From the NCBI RefSeq assembly GCF_918797505.1, contig NC_092794.1:29022218-29086217 (forward strand): 64,000 nucleotides of DNA, in the 5' to 3' direction. The notes below the pieces were generated by a model, which ran no database searches, had not been told where the DNA came from, and saw only the letters and a program-made list of their open reading frames with translations. Position numbers and translations under genes: made by a program. Source of the DNA: Bemisia tabaci (taxonomy: Eukaryota; Arthropoda; Insecta; Hemiptera; Aleyrodidae). Numbering within the stretch: position 1 is the stretch's first letter; each line of letters begins with the position of its first letter. Below, one piece after another: positions 22,802-32,715 of this stretch.

Positions 22802-23208
22802 CCCACTCAGCATGATATATCTTAAAGCAATGTTGTTATTTGCTGACATATGTTGATGTAATGTTACTAATACGGATGGAATGTTAAATCAGTATTGTCA
22901 GGATAAGACTGACAATATCAACATTAATGTAAGCTTGATAGACCGGCAATCAAGGAGATGTCAAGAAGTGTCAACCTGATAACAATGTTGACGGGGGCAT
23001 ATCAATATTATGTCAGATTATTGTAATGTTACTTCAACCTTACTTTCAATGTTGTTGCAATGTTCAGACAAGTCCCTGGCAGTAGCACATCAACATTGAT
23101 GCAATCTTACCCCATTCTTACTAAGATGGATATAATATGGCTGCAATGTTGATGTGTAAGATGTGCAATATTATACTAAGATTGTATTAAGGTTCTATGC
23201 TGAGTGGG
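22802..23208. mobile_element. MITE (407 bp), CCCACTCAGCAT tips, AATGTT word repeats
   Basis: CCCACTCAGCAT at 22802 is matched by ATGCTGAGTGGG ending at 23208. The interior is filled with degenerate AATGTTGATG/TAATGTTAC words on both strands. No coding sequence and no clear target duplication were found. The tip form (CCCA...) and word-filled interior resemble the elements at 39846 and 41665. Confidence 0.7.
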
Positions 23209-23999
23209 AGATAGCCTCATAAAGAGATTATGGACACTTCGTCCCATGGAGATTAATATAAGGCCCAAAAAATGGCGGCAACTCTGACGACAGGGAGTTA
23301 GTGTGTTGCAAATCTTTGACGGTTGTTATGGGCTGCACTTGTTGCCATGTTGCCTATCTTGACATAGTGTAAGTCTAATAATCGGTTGAACAGATAATTT
23401 GAAATGTGTTAAGTAAAATTGGTATCGAAACTGAGTGAATTCGTCAACAATGTACCTGATCCAGGTGAATACAAATCAATACAATATCAATACATCATCA
23501 GTACAAATCAATACAATCCTGAAGGTGATACAAATCAATAAAACCTCATCGCCATCTATCGTTTTAAATTATCTGAATGCAATATTCGCCTTTTTCTTTC
23601 TTTCGGTTCCCCAAAGCTCATCGTAGTCAGCTATAAGGAGGATAGCTGAGTCAAACAAAAATAAAGCTTCCAATGGCCTTATACTTTCAGTTTAAAACAA
23701 CTGTAATAAGAAGCCATCGAATCAAAGGTTACGTTGTCTAATCCTGAAAGCACCTATACTGAATAAATCACAATTCAAAAAACAAATTTAAATAATTTGT
23801 TCTCAAAAAATGTTTTGAAAAATGCAATTTTTCAGTTTCCCACCACTACAAGATATGATCGTGAATTAGATTATTTCAGTATGAAAATACAATTTGATTG
23901 AGAAAATTGATACTTCATTAGGTAACGGGAATTTGTAGAGAAAAATGTTTCAACATCATTTTCCCCTTCATTCAGCGTTCAATTAGGTTAGCTACTCTC
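23209..23999. other. AT-rich spacer
   Basis: No gene recognised. A short cluster of ACAAATCAATACAA repeats lies at about 23468-23545. Confidence 0.35.
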
Positions 24000-24009
24000 T
24001 GAGGCCTAA

Positions 24010-24013
<4 letters not shown>

Positions 24014-24066
<53 letters not shown>
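24014..24066. repeat. (TA)n microsatellite, LINE 3' tail
   Basis: About 26 uninterrupted TA units form the 3' terminus of the adjacent RTE-type LINE. Tails of short tandem repeats are usual for that clade. Confidence 0.9.
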
Positions 24067-24068
<2 letters not shown>

Positions 24069-24590
24069 TTTATAACGCACTCTGGCGTTCTACGACACCC
24101 AAACGCCACATATGCCTGTCTTCCCAGAGGTTATCGGGCAACTGACAACGCAACATCTCTTCGTCAACGCCCTGCCGCCAACCCTTTACGGGACGTCCCC
24201 GTCGCCTCTTCCCAGGTGGTACCCAATCTAAAACTTGTTTGGGCAACCTCTCCTCCGACATTCTTTGCACATGTCCATACCAGCATAACTGCCTGGACAT
24301 GACGTCGTGCACGATATCTTTCTCAACCTTCATCACCTGGCGAATTCTCTCATTGCGGACACGGTCCCGTCTCGAAATGCCGGCAGATCGCCGCCAAAAA
24401 TCCATTTCAGTTGCCCTCAACATTTCTTGCGTTCTTTTCGTCAAAGGCCACACTTCACTACCATAGAGCACGATACTTTTAACGATGGCGTCATATATCC
24501 GGTGCTTGTTTGCCTTTGAGATGCTCTGATCCCAGAGCACCCCGTTCAGCATCGCGATGGCTCTTCTGCCCTGGATGATCCTGTCCTTAA
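24014..24590 (-). mobile_element. 5'-truncated RTE-type LINE with (TA)n tail
   Basis: The minus strand encodes the C-terminal end of a LINE ORF2 (24552-24070, about 160 residues): KSIVLYGSEVWPLTKR, DFWRRSAGISRRDRVRNERI, LCWYGHVQRMSEERLPKQ and a GKRRRGRPVKGW basic stretch, all characteristic of RTE-like elements after the reverse transcriptase. The 3' end is a TA microsatellite (24014-24066) instead of poly(A). TGAGGCCTAACCTA lies at 24000-24013 and again at 24591-24604, a 14 bp target duplication. The frame is open, but the element keeps only 577 bp, so it is dead on arrival. Confidence 0.92.
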
Positions 24591-24652
24591 TGAGGCCTAA
24601 CCTACCTGATCATAACTTGACCTAATATAACCGAGCTAGCAAATTTAAATGC

Positions 24653-24904
24653 TCATTGTTGCTCTAACTGGCCAGATCTATCCTTAAGTGGTTTCATGCC
24701 GCCAGTGACCGACCGGGCGCGACCACCCTTGCTACTTGCTGAACCTACCATCAGACTACTGTCGAGTTCAGCAGTAGGAGTCGATGTGGGCTCCGGGCTG
24801 TCCTGGGCAAACATTGGTTCCGTACTTGGCGTTGTTTGCGCATCAAATTTGAGTTGCGTCATCCTATTGACGCAGCCGGCCATGGCCGGCTCGACCGATT
24901 CCAC
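24653..24904 (-). CDS. Uncharacterised open frame, possibly an exon
   Basis: An 83-codon minus-strand frame, locally GC-richer than its surroundings, encodes a Ser/Thr/Pro/Glu-rich product containing AQDSPEPTSTPTAELDSS and GGRARSVTGG. Codon bias looks more coding-like than neighbouring frames. I recognise no family. It could be part of a gag/ORF1-type protein or a host exon, or chance. Confidence 0.2.
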   Translation of the reverse strand: MESVEPAMAGCVNRMTQLKFDAQTTPSTEPMFAQDSPEPTSTPTAELDSSLMVGSASSKGGRARSVTGGMKPLKDRSGQLEQQ

Positions 24905-25450
24905 GATCTATCTTCTTGTCGAAAGCTCAAGATGGGAACGCACCGCTCCGCGCCGCTCCGGACTAACCCGCCACCGCCATCCACGCCGCCGTTGACGCGC
25001 AGTTTACTTGTAATTGCGATAATCGCGTGTCTCCAGCGTCTATTCCAATTTTGTCATGCCTTTGCACCTCTCTAAGGCGTTGCCGCCTTTACCCCTATCC
25101 CATTCGGCCAGGATTTAGAAAAAGAAAACGAACGACTACCCTGCCGAGCTAAGAAAGAGCAAATTATTTGTCGAATTTTCGGTTTTAAGATAACCTAAGT
25201 GAAGTAGGTATGTTATAGAAACTTTAAATTCACGCATTGCACGGTGTGTCCCAAACCGTCTGCACCAGGCTTTTTTCTTGATTATTTTAGGCCGCACGAG
25301 GTGTGAGACCGCATAGGGTTGAACTTGGGAACCGATCTCATGGAATCCAAATTTACAAGTCTTAAACGGTTTTGACGGTTCTTCGCAGGCATTTTCTAAT
25401 GAACCTTCATAACCGCGTATGTGCAGCCCTGTGTTAAGTAGACCCATTGA
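24905..25450. other. Spacer between LINE flank and copia remnant
   Basis: No gene recognised; a minus-strand frame at 25447-25136 has no domain character. From about 25452 begins a segment matching the arm of the 16437-18130 foldback. Confidence 0.3.
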
Positions 25451-25451
25451 T

Positions 25452-25600
25452 CTACAACACCACCGGAAGCATCTATTTAAGAGTAAAATATTTAAAAAAG
25501 GTCATCGAATTCGGGTAAGATACAGCGGAGTTATGAATTTTTAAAGATTTTCACATTAAATAATGGCAACGTCGCAACCCGGAAGCCCGAGCTTGAAAAG
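25452..25600. repeat. Arm fragment of the GCAACGTCGCA foldback family
   Basis: CATCTATTTAAGAG, AGCGGAGTTATG and GGCAACGTCGCAACCCGG occur in the same order as in the right arm of the foldback at about 17900-18018. The fragment abuts the broken 3' side of the copia-type element and probably marks the insertion or rearrangement that truncated it. Confidence 0.65.
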
Positions 25601-26411
25601 CCTCCTTCTAACAAATGATCCTCACTAGATAGATTCAGATATTTGAAATTTATTTGTCCTAGTTTACGATGCCTTTTTTCGTTAGCTGAAATTTGTTTTA
25701 AATTTTTACACGTGAACACATGACTCTCTAAAGAATTAGGGTAGATCAGACCTTTCAACTTACATAAACTGCCTTTTTTAACAGCAACAGCTATCAATTC
25801 TCCATTTTGGTTATAAATCTTTGACGAGTTCCCTTTCGATATTATTTTATTTTTCTGTATAACTTTGGCGTAGCTGAGCAAATTAGCTGTAATTTCTTTA
25901 ACATAGAAAACATTCGGAAGAATAACTGGTACATTTTGTCCATACACTGAAAATTAAACTTCTACCTTTCCTACTTTAGTAGCCTTTAAGAAGCGACCGT
26001 CTCCAATCCTGACATTTACTGGATCCTTTAATGTGATACTCTCACAAACATATTCATCATTTCTGATTATATGATCCGTGCAACTACTATCTAGGAGCCA
26101 ATCTATTTGATTATCATCGCTTAAATTGGTAGTTTCACATGAAATACCTGTTGTGTTCATCACCACATTAAAACAGTTACCGCTATCACTGACTTCAGAG
26201 CTATCATGATCTTGCCGCCTTTTCCCCCGGTCACCTCGATACCAGCTCCGATGTCCTCTGCACTGGCCTCATTGACCTCCACGAAAATGACCTCTTTGAC
26301 CTTGATGATGAGTTCTGTTCCCCCGGAATTGACCTTTTCTTGGAGCATAACCACCACGACCTCGATTGACACCATGATTACAGCTCTGCTGGCAATGTCC
26401 GTAGTTACCAC
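25601..26411 (-). pseudogene. Copia-type gag tail, protease and pre-integrase domain
   Basis: Minus-strand continuation of the copia-type polyprotein beyond the LINE insertion. In order it shows the rest of a CX2CX4HX4C knuckle, an Arg/Gly-rich linker with one in-frame stop near 26270, a protease with WLLDSSCTDH at about 26090 and the pre-integrase zinc motif beginning HRKLGQ at about 25665. In active relatives the protease site reads DSG or DSA; here the third position is Ser. Another stop (about 25948) separates protease from the next part. Integrase and reverse transcriptase are absent, cut off at about 25600. Confidence 0.85.
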
Positions 26412-26424
26412 AGTTATGACAAGT
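26412..26424. repeat. Left target-site duplication of the jockey LINE
   Basis: AGTTATGACAAGT occurs here and at 31868-31880, immediately outside the LINE ends. It belongs to the copia-type zinc-knuckle sequence. Confidence 0.95.
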
Positions 26425-26711
26425 CAGACACAATCAGACCTCAGTGCAGTGCGGACCTCTATCAGTTAGCGCTCTCTTATCTGATTTTGTCCATCTGATA
26501 AACCTCTCTCAGCTCAATCTCACAGTGTTGAACAATTAGTGCTTTTAATGGGCATTATGTCCTAAGTTTCTGTGCAATTTGTTGCCACACTCAAAGTGGC
26601 AACATGTGTGATCAGTCTATGCTGCCGTGGCAGCTACGTCTCAATATCAAGTGGTATCTAACCTAAAAATCAAAGTGATTTAAAAACCAAATTTTCGTTT
26701 CTACCCCTGCG
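26425..26711 (+). promoter_or_regulatory. LINE 5' UTR / presumed internal promoter
   Basis: Leader between the target duplication and the ORF1 start. It contains repeated CAGTGCAGTGCGGACC-like and TGCCACACTCAAAGTGGCAAC palindromic text. There is no TATA box, as expected for TATA-less internal promoters of jockey-clade elements. Promoter function is inferred from family knowledge. Confidence 0.55.
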
Positions 26712-28586
26712 ATGGCGGGGGTAGGTGAAAATAAAAATGATCAATCGTCTTGCGATAAAGATGAGAACGATATTATTTACGACAAAACCAAGGTAGATAT
26801 AATTACTGAACTTTTAAATACAGACTTAACCCCAGTTCTCAAAAGTGATGCACTGCATGATTCAGTTAAAGAATTTATGCAAAAATCACAAAATGCGGTG
26901 AGTGTTATATCTAAAGAAAACAAAGTGCTAATACAAGAAAAAGATGAACTTGCTGCACAACTAAAATCTTTTCTTGAGAAACAATCAGTTTATGAACAAC
27001 AGAATCAAACATTAATCTCAAACCTACAGTCACAGATTAACGACCTAAAACAAGAAAAAACTCTCAATTCGGGCAGCTCCTCTAGCTCTGTTAATAAAAA
27101 TGTGTCTTCTATTTCTAAAGATATTTCTTCAATGAAAAATCTAACTAAACCTAACGTTAACCGTAAAAACTCAGGTCAAACTAAATTGACCCAATTTACA
27201 TCTAAAAAGGACCAAGTGGCCACATCCAACCCGTCCACATCTTCTACCCAAACTCCCACTGGGAATAAATTCACACCTCTTCAAGATGAAGAGACAATGG
27301 AAACTCAAGACGACGCAGCAGATCCGGACTCAGAAGATGCCTCACTTTCAGAAGACGCAAACTCTGATCCAGAATTCAGGTCAAAACGTCTCATTTATCG
27401 ACAACAACGCAAGAAAAGGAAACGCGGAAATTCACCACAGGATCCTTCAACTGCAAACAACGCACTCAACAATAAGGATAAGTCTATTGATAAGAACTCT
27501 ACTAATAATTCTAATGTTAAGATAGATAAGAAACCCCTTCCTCCTCCTCCAATTAAAGTTGTAGGCATTAAGGAATTTGAGAATCTCAAAAAAATTTTAA
27601 AATTAGCTTCTCCTAACGAAGATTATAGTATAAGGTTTTTAAACAATGAAACTTGGAAGGTAAATCCATCCACAGATGAATCCTTTCGATTAATAACTGA
27701 ACATTTGAATGCTGAAAAAGTGCAGTGGTATTCGCACTCAAACAAAAACATCAGAAACATAAAAGTTTTATGTAAAGGCTTACCTCCATCCATGCCTGAA
27801 GAGGAAATTATGCAAGACTTACTTGCAAAAAATTTCAAAATCAAATCGGTAGTCTGCATGCGCAAAAGAGTAGAAAAGCAAATAAAAAAATCAAAAGTCT
27901 TAGATTCCTCCGATAAAAACTCAGAAGATAAAACAAATACCTCTGAAGATAATTCCAATGTTCCTAAAAAAACTATCAAGGAATACGAGTTGGTCAAAAT
28001 TCCGATTCACCAACTCGATTTTGACCATACCGATTCAATTGAAAATATATTTAACATCAAAGCAATTGCCCACACAATTGTTAAAATTGAGCAAATTAAA
28101 ACAGATCCCACCTTGGTGCCTCAGTGCAAACGCTGTTGTGGTTTTGCGCATACAGCAAATTACTGTGCTAAGACACCAAGATGCGTCAAATGTGCTGGAA
28201 AACATTTTTCACATGAATGTGTTTTCCAGGGCAAGATCATTAACCCCAAATGTGCTAACTGCGGTGCTGTAGGTCACCCGGCCAGCTACAGGGGCTGTCC
28301 TTTCGCCAAGGAATTCCAAATGGCGAGAAAACAACAACTCAAACGAAAGAAAAACCCGGAAAATAATGAGAAAAACTTTCCCCAAATGGGTAAAAAAAAT
28401 AAAACAACAAACGTAGCTAAGCCAAAGCCATTAGAAAAGTCTTTTGCGCAAGCAGTTAAAAATGATGAGTCAAACTCCAATCAATCTGATATTATCAGCA
28501 CGCTTCTAAAAACCATCGAAGCACTCAATGTGCAAATTCAATTGTTGAACGAAAAAATTAGCCGCTTAGAAGCCCGAGCTAAATAA
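26712..28586 (+). CDS. LINE ORF1: Gag-like nucleic-acid-binding protein
   Basis: 624-residue ORF1 protein of the jockey LINE. It should coat the LINE RNA and carry it to the nucleus. Residues about 55-125 are rich in Lys/Glu/Gln and look coiled-coil-like. A long Ser/Asn/Asp-rich acidic and low-complexity part follows (about 125-275), with a basic KKRKRG patch. A conserved region before residue 470 corresponds to the domain that precedes the knuckles. Three CCHC-type zinc knuckles lie at about residues 471-526: CX2CX4HX4C, CX2CX3HX4C and CX2CX4HX6C. A final helix-like segment (ISTLLKTIEALNVQIQLLNE) may oligomerise. The start is the first ATG after the leader. It is separated from ORF2 by 26 bp. 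Confidence 0.93.
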   Translation: MAGVGENKNDQSSCDKDENDIIYDKTKVDIITELLNTDLTPVLKSDALHDSVKEFMQKSQNAVSVISKENKVLIQEKDELAAQLKSFLEKQSVYEQQNQTLISNLQSQINDLKQEKTLNSGSSSSSVNKNVSSISKDISSMKNLTKPNVNRKNSGQTKLTQFTSKKDQVATSNPSTSSTQTPTGNKFTPLQDEETMETQDDAADPDSEDASLSEDANSDPEFRSKRLIYRQQRKKRKRGNSPQDPSTANNALNNKDKSIDKNSTNNSNVKIDKKPLPPPPIKVVGIKEFENLKKILKLASPNEDYSIRFLNNETWKVNPSTDESFRLITEHLNAEKVQWYSHSNKNIRNIKVLCKGLPPSMPEEEIMQDLLAKNFKIKSVVCMRKRVEKQIKKSKVLDSSDKNSEDKTNTSEDNSNVPKKTIKEYELVKIPIHQLDFDHTDSIENIFNIKAIAHTIVKIEQIKTDPTLVPQCKRCCGFAHTANYCAKTPRCVKCAGKHFSHECVFQGKIINPKCANCGAVGHPASYRGCPFAKEFQMARKQQLKRKKNPENNEKNFPQMGKKNKTTNVAKPKPLEKSFAQAVKNDESNSNQSDIISTLLKTIEALNVQIQLLNEKISRLEARAK

Positions 28587-28612
28587 ATGATTCATCTTTT
28601 CTTTGTATTTTT

Positions 28613-31528
28613 ATGTGTAATATTGTCAGTGAAAATGTCTATTTGTCTTTTCCAAATAATGATGACTGTCCTTTTTTCGAGCAGGATGACGCAGTCATTA
28701 ATTACGATGATGTAGTGCAGCTTCCACACACGAAATCTGATAGAAACCTGAAGTCTTTAAATTTTGTGGCTTGGAACTGCGGTGGGCTGACACGGGTGAA
28801 GGCCGAGCAATTCAATGTCACGCTAAGAGATTTCAATGTGGACGTAGCCCTTCTGTCGGAGACCTGGTTCACAAGAAACGACTACAAGAGGTATTTTGTG
28901 GGGTATAGAATGTACAACGCTCTACACCCTGCCAATAAACATAGAGGTGGATCCTCAATTCTAATAAAAGAAAATTTAAAACACAATTTAATTAAACTTA
29001 TAGAAACACCAGCATTTCAAAGCGCGGTGATTAGATTAGAGACAGAGATTGGAGAGTTTAACTTGGCTTCACTCTATACCCCACCTCGAAATACTCTCTC
29101 ACCTGATGATTATTCCAACTTTTTTGATGAACTGGGTCCCACTTTTATGGTAGCCGGAGATTGGAACGCAAAGGACCCTACATGGGGTTCCAGAATAACT
29201 AACCCAAAAGGAAAATCCCTTCTGGAAGCAGTAAATTTAACAGGTGGAAGTTTTGTCACTCCAGGGAAACCTACGAACTTCCCATATAATCCTAAACACA
29301 ATCCGGATCTAATTGATTTCTTTGTATATAAAAATTTAAATTTAATAGATAAAACAACTTGTGACATATTAGCCCCTCCTTTACAGGGTCATGCAAAAGT
29401 AATCATGTCCATATTTACAAATCCAGTCTTGGTTGACAGACCCCCAACTATCTGTTCAAAAAAGACAGACTGGGATAAGTTTCGGCAAGACTTAGATAAC
29501 CTTATTGTTAACAGCGTTCCAATCTCCTCTCCTGTGGATATTGACAGAGAGACTGAACTGTTAGTGGAACAAATTCAAAAATGTGCGAGAAATAATACCC
29601 CTACGGCAACTAATAACTCTCGTCCTTACACAATTCCAAAAGAATTATTAAATTTAATTCGAACAAAACGGAAAGCTCACAGAGTTGCAGCAAATACTAA
29701 AACCCCTACTGATAAAAGTCACTACAACCGTCTTAACAAAATAGTTAAGAAACGCACACAAGATTTTCTTAACAAAAAATTTGAAAATTTCATTGAATCA
29801 CTCTCACCAACAAAAGACAAAAATTACTCTTTATGGGCAGCTACAAGATATCTGAAAAAACCTAAACAATTAAAATTTCCAATCAGAAAAGCAAATGGTT
29901 CTTGGGCCAATTCAGATATAGAAAAGGCTGAAGTTTTGGCCGATCATTTTGAGGCAGCTTTTAAGCCTCACAATGACATCGAAACAGATTCATCTTTATC
30001 AGATTCGGAGGGAGCTTCCACTGACAGTTCGGTCTCAGAAACACAAAATCAGGGGGAGGCGTCAGCATTGAAACCTCGTAAAAAAGTCAGAAAGATTCCA
30101 CCAGTTAAAATTAAGACCATTTCTCCTTCAGAGCTCTCCAAGGAAATTAAAGGAAAGATCAAAATTAAGAAAGCTCCAGGCTTCGACAAAATCTCAGGTT
30201 TAATCTTGAAAAATTTACCCAAAAAAGCATTAATGAAACTAGTTGCTATTTTCAACGCAGTTTTTCGCTGTAAATACATTCCAGCACAATGGAAAATCGC
30301 TGAAATCTTTGTTCTACTGAAGCCTGATAAACCACCAGCAGAAGCAGCTTCCTATAGACCTATCTCGCTCTTACCGGTCATAGGGAAATTATTCGAAAGA
30401 CTATACATCAAACGTTTAAATGAAATAGTAAAACATAAAAACTTAATTATTGACGCTCAATTTGGGTTTAGAGCCCAGCACTCTACTGTGGACCAGCTTC
30501 ACAGAGTAACAAAATTCATAGAAGATGCTCTCGAAAAAGGAGAATACTGTGTGGCAGTCTTTCTTGACGTAGCACAGGCATTTGATCGTGTTTGGCACGA
30601 GCGTTTGGTTGATAAGCTCTATAAAATGCTCCCTTGCAACCATGTGGAGCTCCTAGCATCTTTTCTTACGGATAGACATTTTCGTGTCCGATATGAAAAT
30701 GCAGTCTCCAGCATAAGACCTATAAGGGCAGGAGTTCCGCAGGGTTCTTGTCTTTCTCCTCTTCTATACTCTCTCTTCACCACGGACATCCCACAGTCTG
30801 GGAGGGGGGGAAAGTTGGGCATTTATGCAGACGATACTCTCGTGCTAACATCGTCTCGAAGTTACAGGGAGGCACGTTTTAACGCTCAATCTCATTTAAA
30901 CAAAATAGATAAATGGACAAAAAAAGACAAAACCAAACTAAATGCGTCTAAATCGGTTGAGGTTGTTTTCACTAATAGACCATTTACCCATATTCCCCTA
31001 CTTTTAGGAGAAGTTAAAATCCCAAACGATAACATCGCAAAATATCTTGGCCTCCACCTGGATTCCAGGCTCAGATGGGGCGCTCACATTAAAAAAAAGG
31101 TCGCTCAACTGCGACTAAAGTTCTCTAATATGCAGTGGCTCTTGGGGCGCAAATCTCGACTTTCCCTACAACTAAAGTTGCTTCTCTACAAGTCAATGTT
31201 GAGGCCGGTTTGGAGTTATGGTTGCCAATTGTGGGGTTGTGCAGCCAAGTCAAATTTAGATAAGATCGAAATCATTCAGATGAAGATTCTAAGAAGTATT
31301 GCTAAAGCTCGGTGGTATGAGAGGAATGCAGATATTCGCGCTGACCTCAATATTGACTCTGTAGAGAATTACATCACCAAGATGTACTCTGCGTATGAGA
31401 TGAGACTACATCGTCACCCCAACCAAGAAGCGCTTGCGCTGTTGGAATGGGACCGATGTAATCGCAGGTTGAAAAGACGTAAGCCCTATGAGCTTGGAAT
31501 TCAGGGCTTTTCAAAATTTTTCCCATAA
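28613..31528 (+). CDS. LINE ORF2: endonuclease-reverse transcriptase
   Basis: 971-residue enzyme that nicks target DNA and copies LINE RNA there. The N-terminal AP-type endonuclease spans about residues 45-275, with WNCGG, SETW (about 82), GDWNAK (about 182) and PDLIDFF; the usual terminal SDH motif reads QGH. The reverse transcriptase spans about 520-800, with SYRPISLLPVIGKLFE, FLDVAQAFDRVWH (about 650), AGVPQGSCLSPLLY (about 708) and an intact YADDT (about 737). No RNase H is present. The C-terminal tail includes WSYGCQLWGCA. Layout and length fit the jockey clade. The ORF2 frame is already open upstream of this ATG and overlaps the ORF1 end, so reinitiation or a nearby start is possible. 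Confidence 0.95.
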   Translation: MCNIVSENVYLSFPNNDDCPFFEQDDAVINYDDVVQLPHTKSDRNLKSLNFVAWNCGGLTRVKAEQFNVTLRDFNVDVALLSETWFTRNDYKRYFVGYRMYNALHPANKHRGGSSILIKENLKHNLIKLIETPAFQSAVIRLETEIGEFNLASLYTPPRNTLSPDDYSNFFDELGPTFMVAGDWNAKDPTWGSRITNPKGKSLLEAVNLTGGSFVTPGKPTNFPYNPKHNPDLIDFFVYKNLNLIDKTTCDILAPPLQGHAKVIMSIFTNPVLVDRPPTICSKKTDWDKFRQDLDNLIVNSVPISSPVDIDRETELLVEQIQKCARNNTPTATNNSRPYTIPKELLNLIRTKRKAHRVAANTKTPTDKSHYNRLNKIVKKRTQDFLNKKFENFIESLSPTKDKNYSLWAATRYLKKPKQLKFPIRKANGSWANSDIEKAEVLADHFEAAFKPHNDIETDSSLSDSEGASTDSSVSETQNQGEASALKPRKKVRKIPPVKIKTISPSELSKEIKGKIKIKKAPGFDKISGLILKNLPKKALMKLVAIFNAVFRCKYIPAQWKIAEIFVLLKPDKPPAEAASYRPISLLPVIGKLFERLYIKRLNEIVKHKNLIIDAQFGFRAQHSTVDQLHRVTKFIEDALEKGEYCVAVFLDVAQAFDRVWHERLVDKLYKMLPCNHVELLASFLTDRHFRVRYENAVSSIRPIRAGVPQGSCLSPLLYSLFTTDIPQSGRGGKLGIYADDTLVLTSSRSYREARFNAQSHLNKIDKWTKKDKTKLNASKSVEVVFTNRPFTHIPLLLGEVKIPNDNIAKYLGLHLDSRLRWGAHIKKKVAQLRLKFSNMQWLLGRKSRLSLQLKLLLYKSMLRPVWSYGCQLWGCAAKSNLDKIEIIQMKILRSIAKARWYERNADIRADLNIDSVENYITKMYSAYEMRLHRHPNQEALALLEWDRCNRRLKRRKPYELGIQGFSKFFP

Positions 31529-31867
31529 TACTAGTGTGCCTCCCCGTATCTTCGGATGGATCAGAGGTGCTTAGGTCTTCGGCCGGTGTCGGTCGACCGT
31601 AGTCTTCAATAAAACAAAGACAAAAACAAAGTTAAGACAAAAAGGCATTTTTATTTTAGGAGTAATTATGTTTTTAGAGCTCCTCAATATTCAGAGGTAG
31701 TATGATATTTTTATGTTAAAACTTTGAAAATTTATAAGATAAAATGTTTATATATTATAATTAAGTTATACTTATAGATTAATTAAGCTTTAAAAGACAT
31801 CTATGTATGTCTATTAGCGACCTTTGTACAAGTTTAATTCGTGCAAATAAAAAAAAAAAAAAAAAAA
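31529..31867 (+). other. LINE 3' UTR and poly(A) tail
   Basis: 320 bp untranslated tail. AATAAAAC occurs at about 31609 and AAATAAAAAA directly at the poly(A) start (about 31844). The A tract (31849-31867) adjoins the right target duplication, which marks the 3' terminus of the reverse-transcribed copy. Confidence 0.9.
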
Positions 31868-31880
31868 AGTTATGACAAGT
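31868..31880. repeat. Right target-site duplication of the jockey LINE
   Basis: Second copy of AGTTATGACAAGT. The first A is ambiguous with the poly(A) tail. Beyond it the copia-type gag frame resumes on the minus strand. Confidence 0.95.
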
Positions 31881-32596
31881 TACATGTTGCACCTCTTGAA
31901 CACACTCCGATTGATAATGGCCTCGCTTTCCGCAGGCACAACAGGTCACAGACTTATGCGAAGCTACTCTGGTCACAAAAAAACTTCGGCTCTCACTTGA
32001 TTGATTATTGGCATCATCACTAAACTGTTCTACTTTTATCTTCAACTTCATCTTACTTTTCAAGTAATCTACCGTTCGTTCAGCTTTCGGTAAAACGTCC
32101 ATCATATCACCAATATGACTCAAGGATGGTGGCAAAGCCTTCAGCATATACTTCAACTTTTCGTCCTCAGAAACAGTTGCTCCAGCATTCTTCAACTCGT
32201 TTATGCCCTTTCGAAATTCGTCAAAAAACTTCGTAGGGTCAGTCTTATCATTCAATTTCAAATTTTCTAAGTTAGAACGACAGACGATTTGGAGCGCCGT
32301 TGACTCATTTAGATACATTTCATCGAATTTTTGCATCATTTCATAGGCACTTTCGCAATTACTCACATACTCCAGCTGTCCATAGAAATAGCATTATAAA
32401 TGAAGTTTGTTACCTTTAGATCCATGTGCTCCCAATCTTCTTGCTTTTCATCTTTCTGCTTCTTCTTTCGCTCCACTGTCACTTTGCACTTTTTGAACTC
32501 GAGAAATTTCAAAATGCAATTTTTCCAATTTGTATATGAATTACCGTCGAAAATGGGTAACATAAAATCGTCACACTTGACCATTTTCACACTCAT
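31881..32596 (-). pseudogene. Copia-type gag with zinc knuckle
   Basis: Minus-strand gag of the copia-type element, structural protein of its particle. The start is the ATG at 32596 (MSVKMVKCDDFMLPIFDG), then FDGNSYTNWK and KVTVERKKK, a frameshift near 32370, YVSNCESAYEMMQKFDEM, FFDEFRKGINELK, LKALPPSLSHIGDMM and a complete CCHC knuckle (CX2CX4HX4C) at about 31955-31915. A second knuckle starts at the LINE junction and is completed on the far side of the LINE (26424 downward). Length and order match copia gag. It is inactive because of the frameshift and the LINE. Confidence 0.87.
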
Positions 32597-32715
32597 GGTG
32601 ATTTTGCAATTTACGCTTCAAGTCCCGACACGCTACAATCTCGAACTCGCGATCACGAAAAAAAGCAGTACTGATACTATCTTCATGGGCATGTTACTTC
32701 GCAAAACCACGGATT

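Larger units (their letters stand above)
26425..31867 (+). mobile_element. Full-length jockey-type LINE
   Basis: 5443 bp non-LTR retrotransposon with a 287 bp 5' leader, ORF1 (26712-28586), ORF2 (28613-31528), a 3' UTR and a poly(A) tail at about 31849-31867. It is bounded by a 13 bp target-site duplication. It inserted antisense into a copia-type gag sequence. Both ORFs are uninterrupted, so this copy is young or recently active. A decayed relative lies at 51747-52190. The 5' end begins CAGACACAATCAGACC; jockey-like elements usually carry an internal promoter at this end. Confidence 0.95.

Noticed and set aside
24239..24519. Plus-strand frames at the RTE LINE end
   Set aside because: They are antisense shadows of the minus-strand ORF2 tail, which has clear family motifs.
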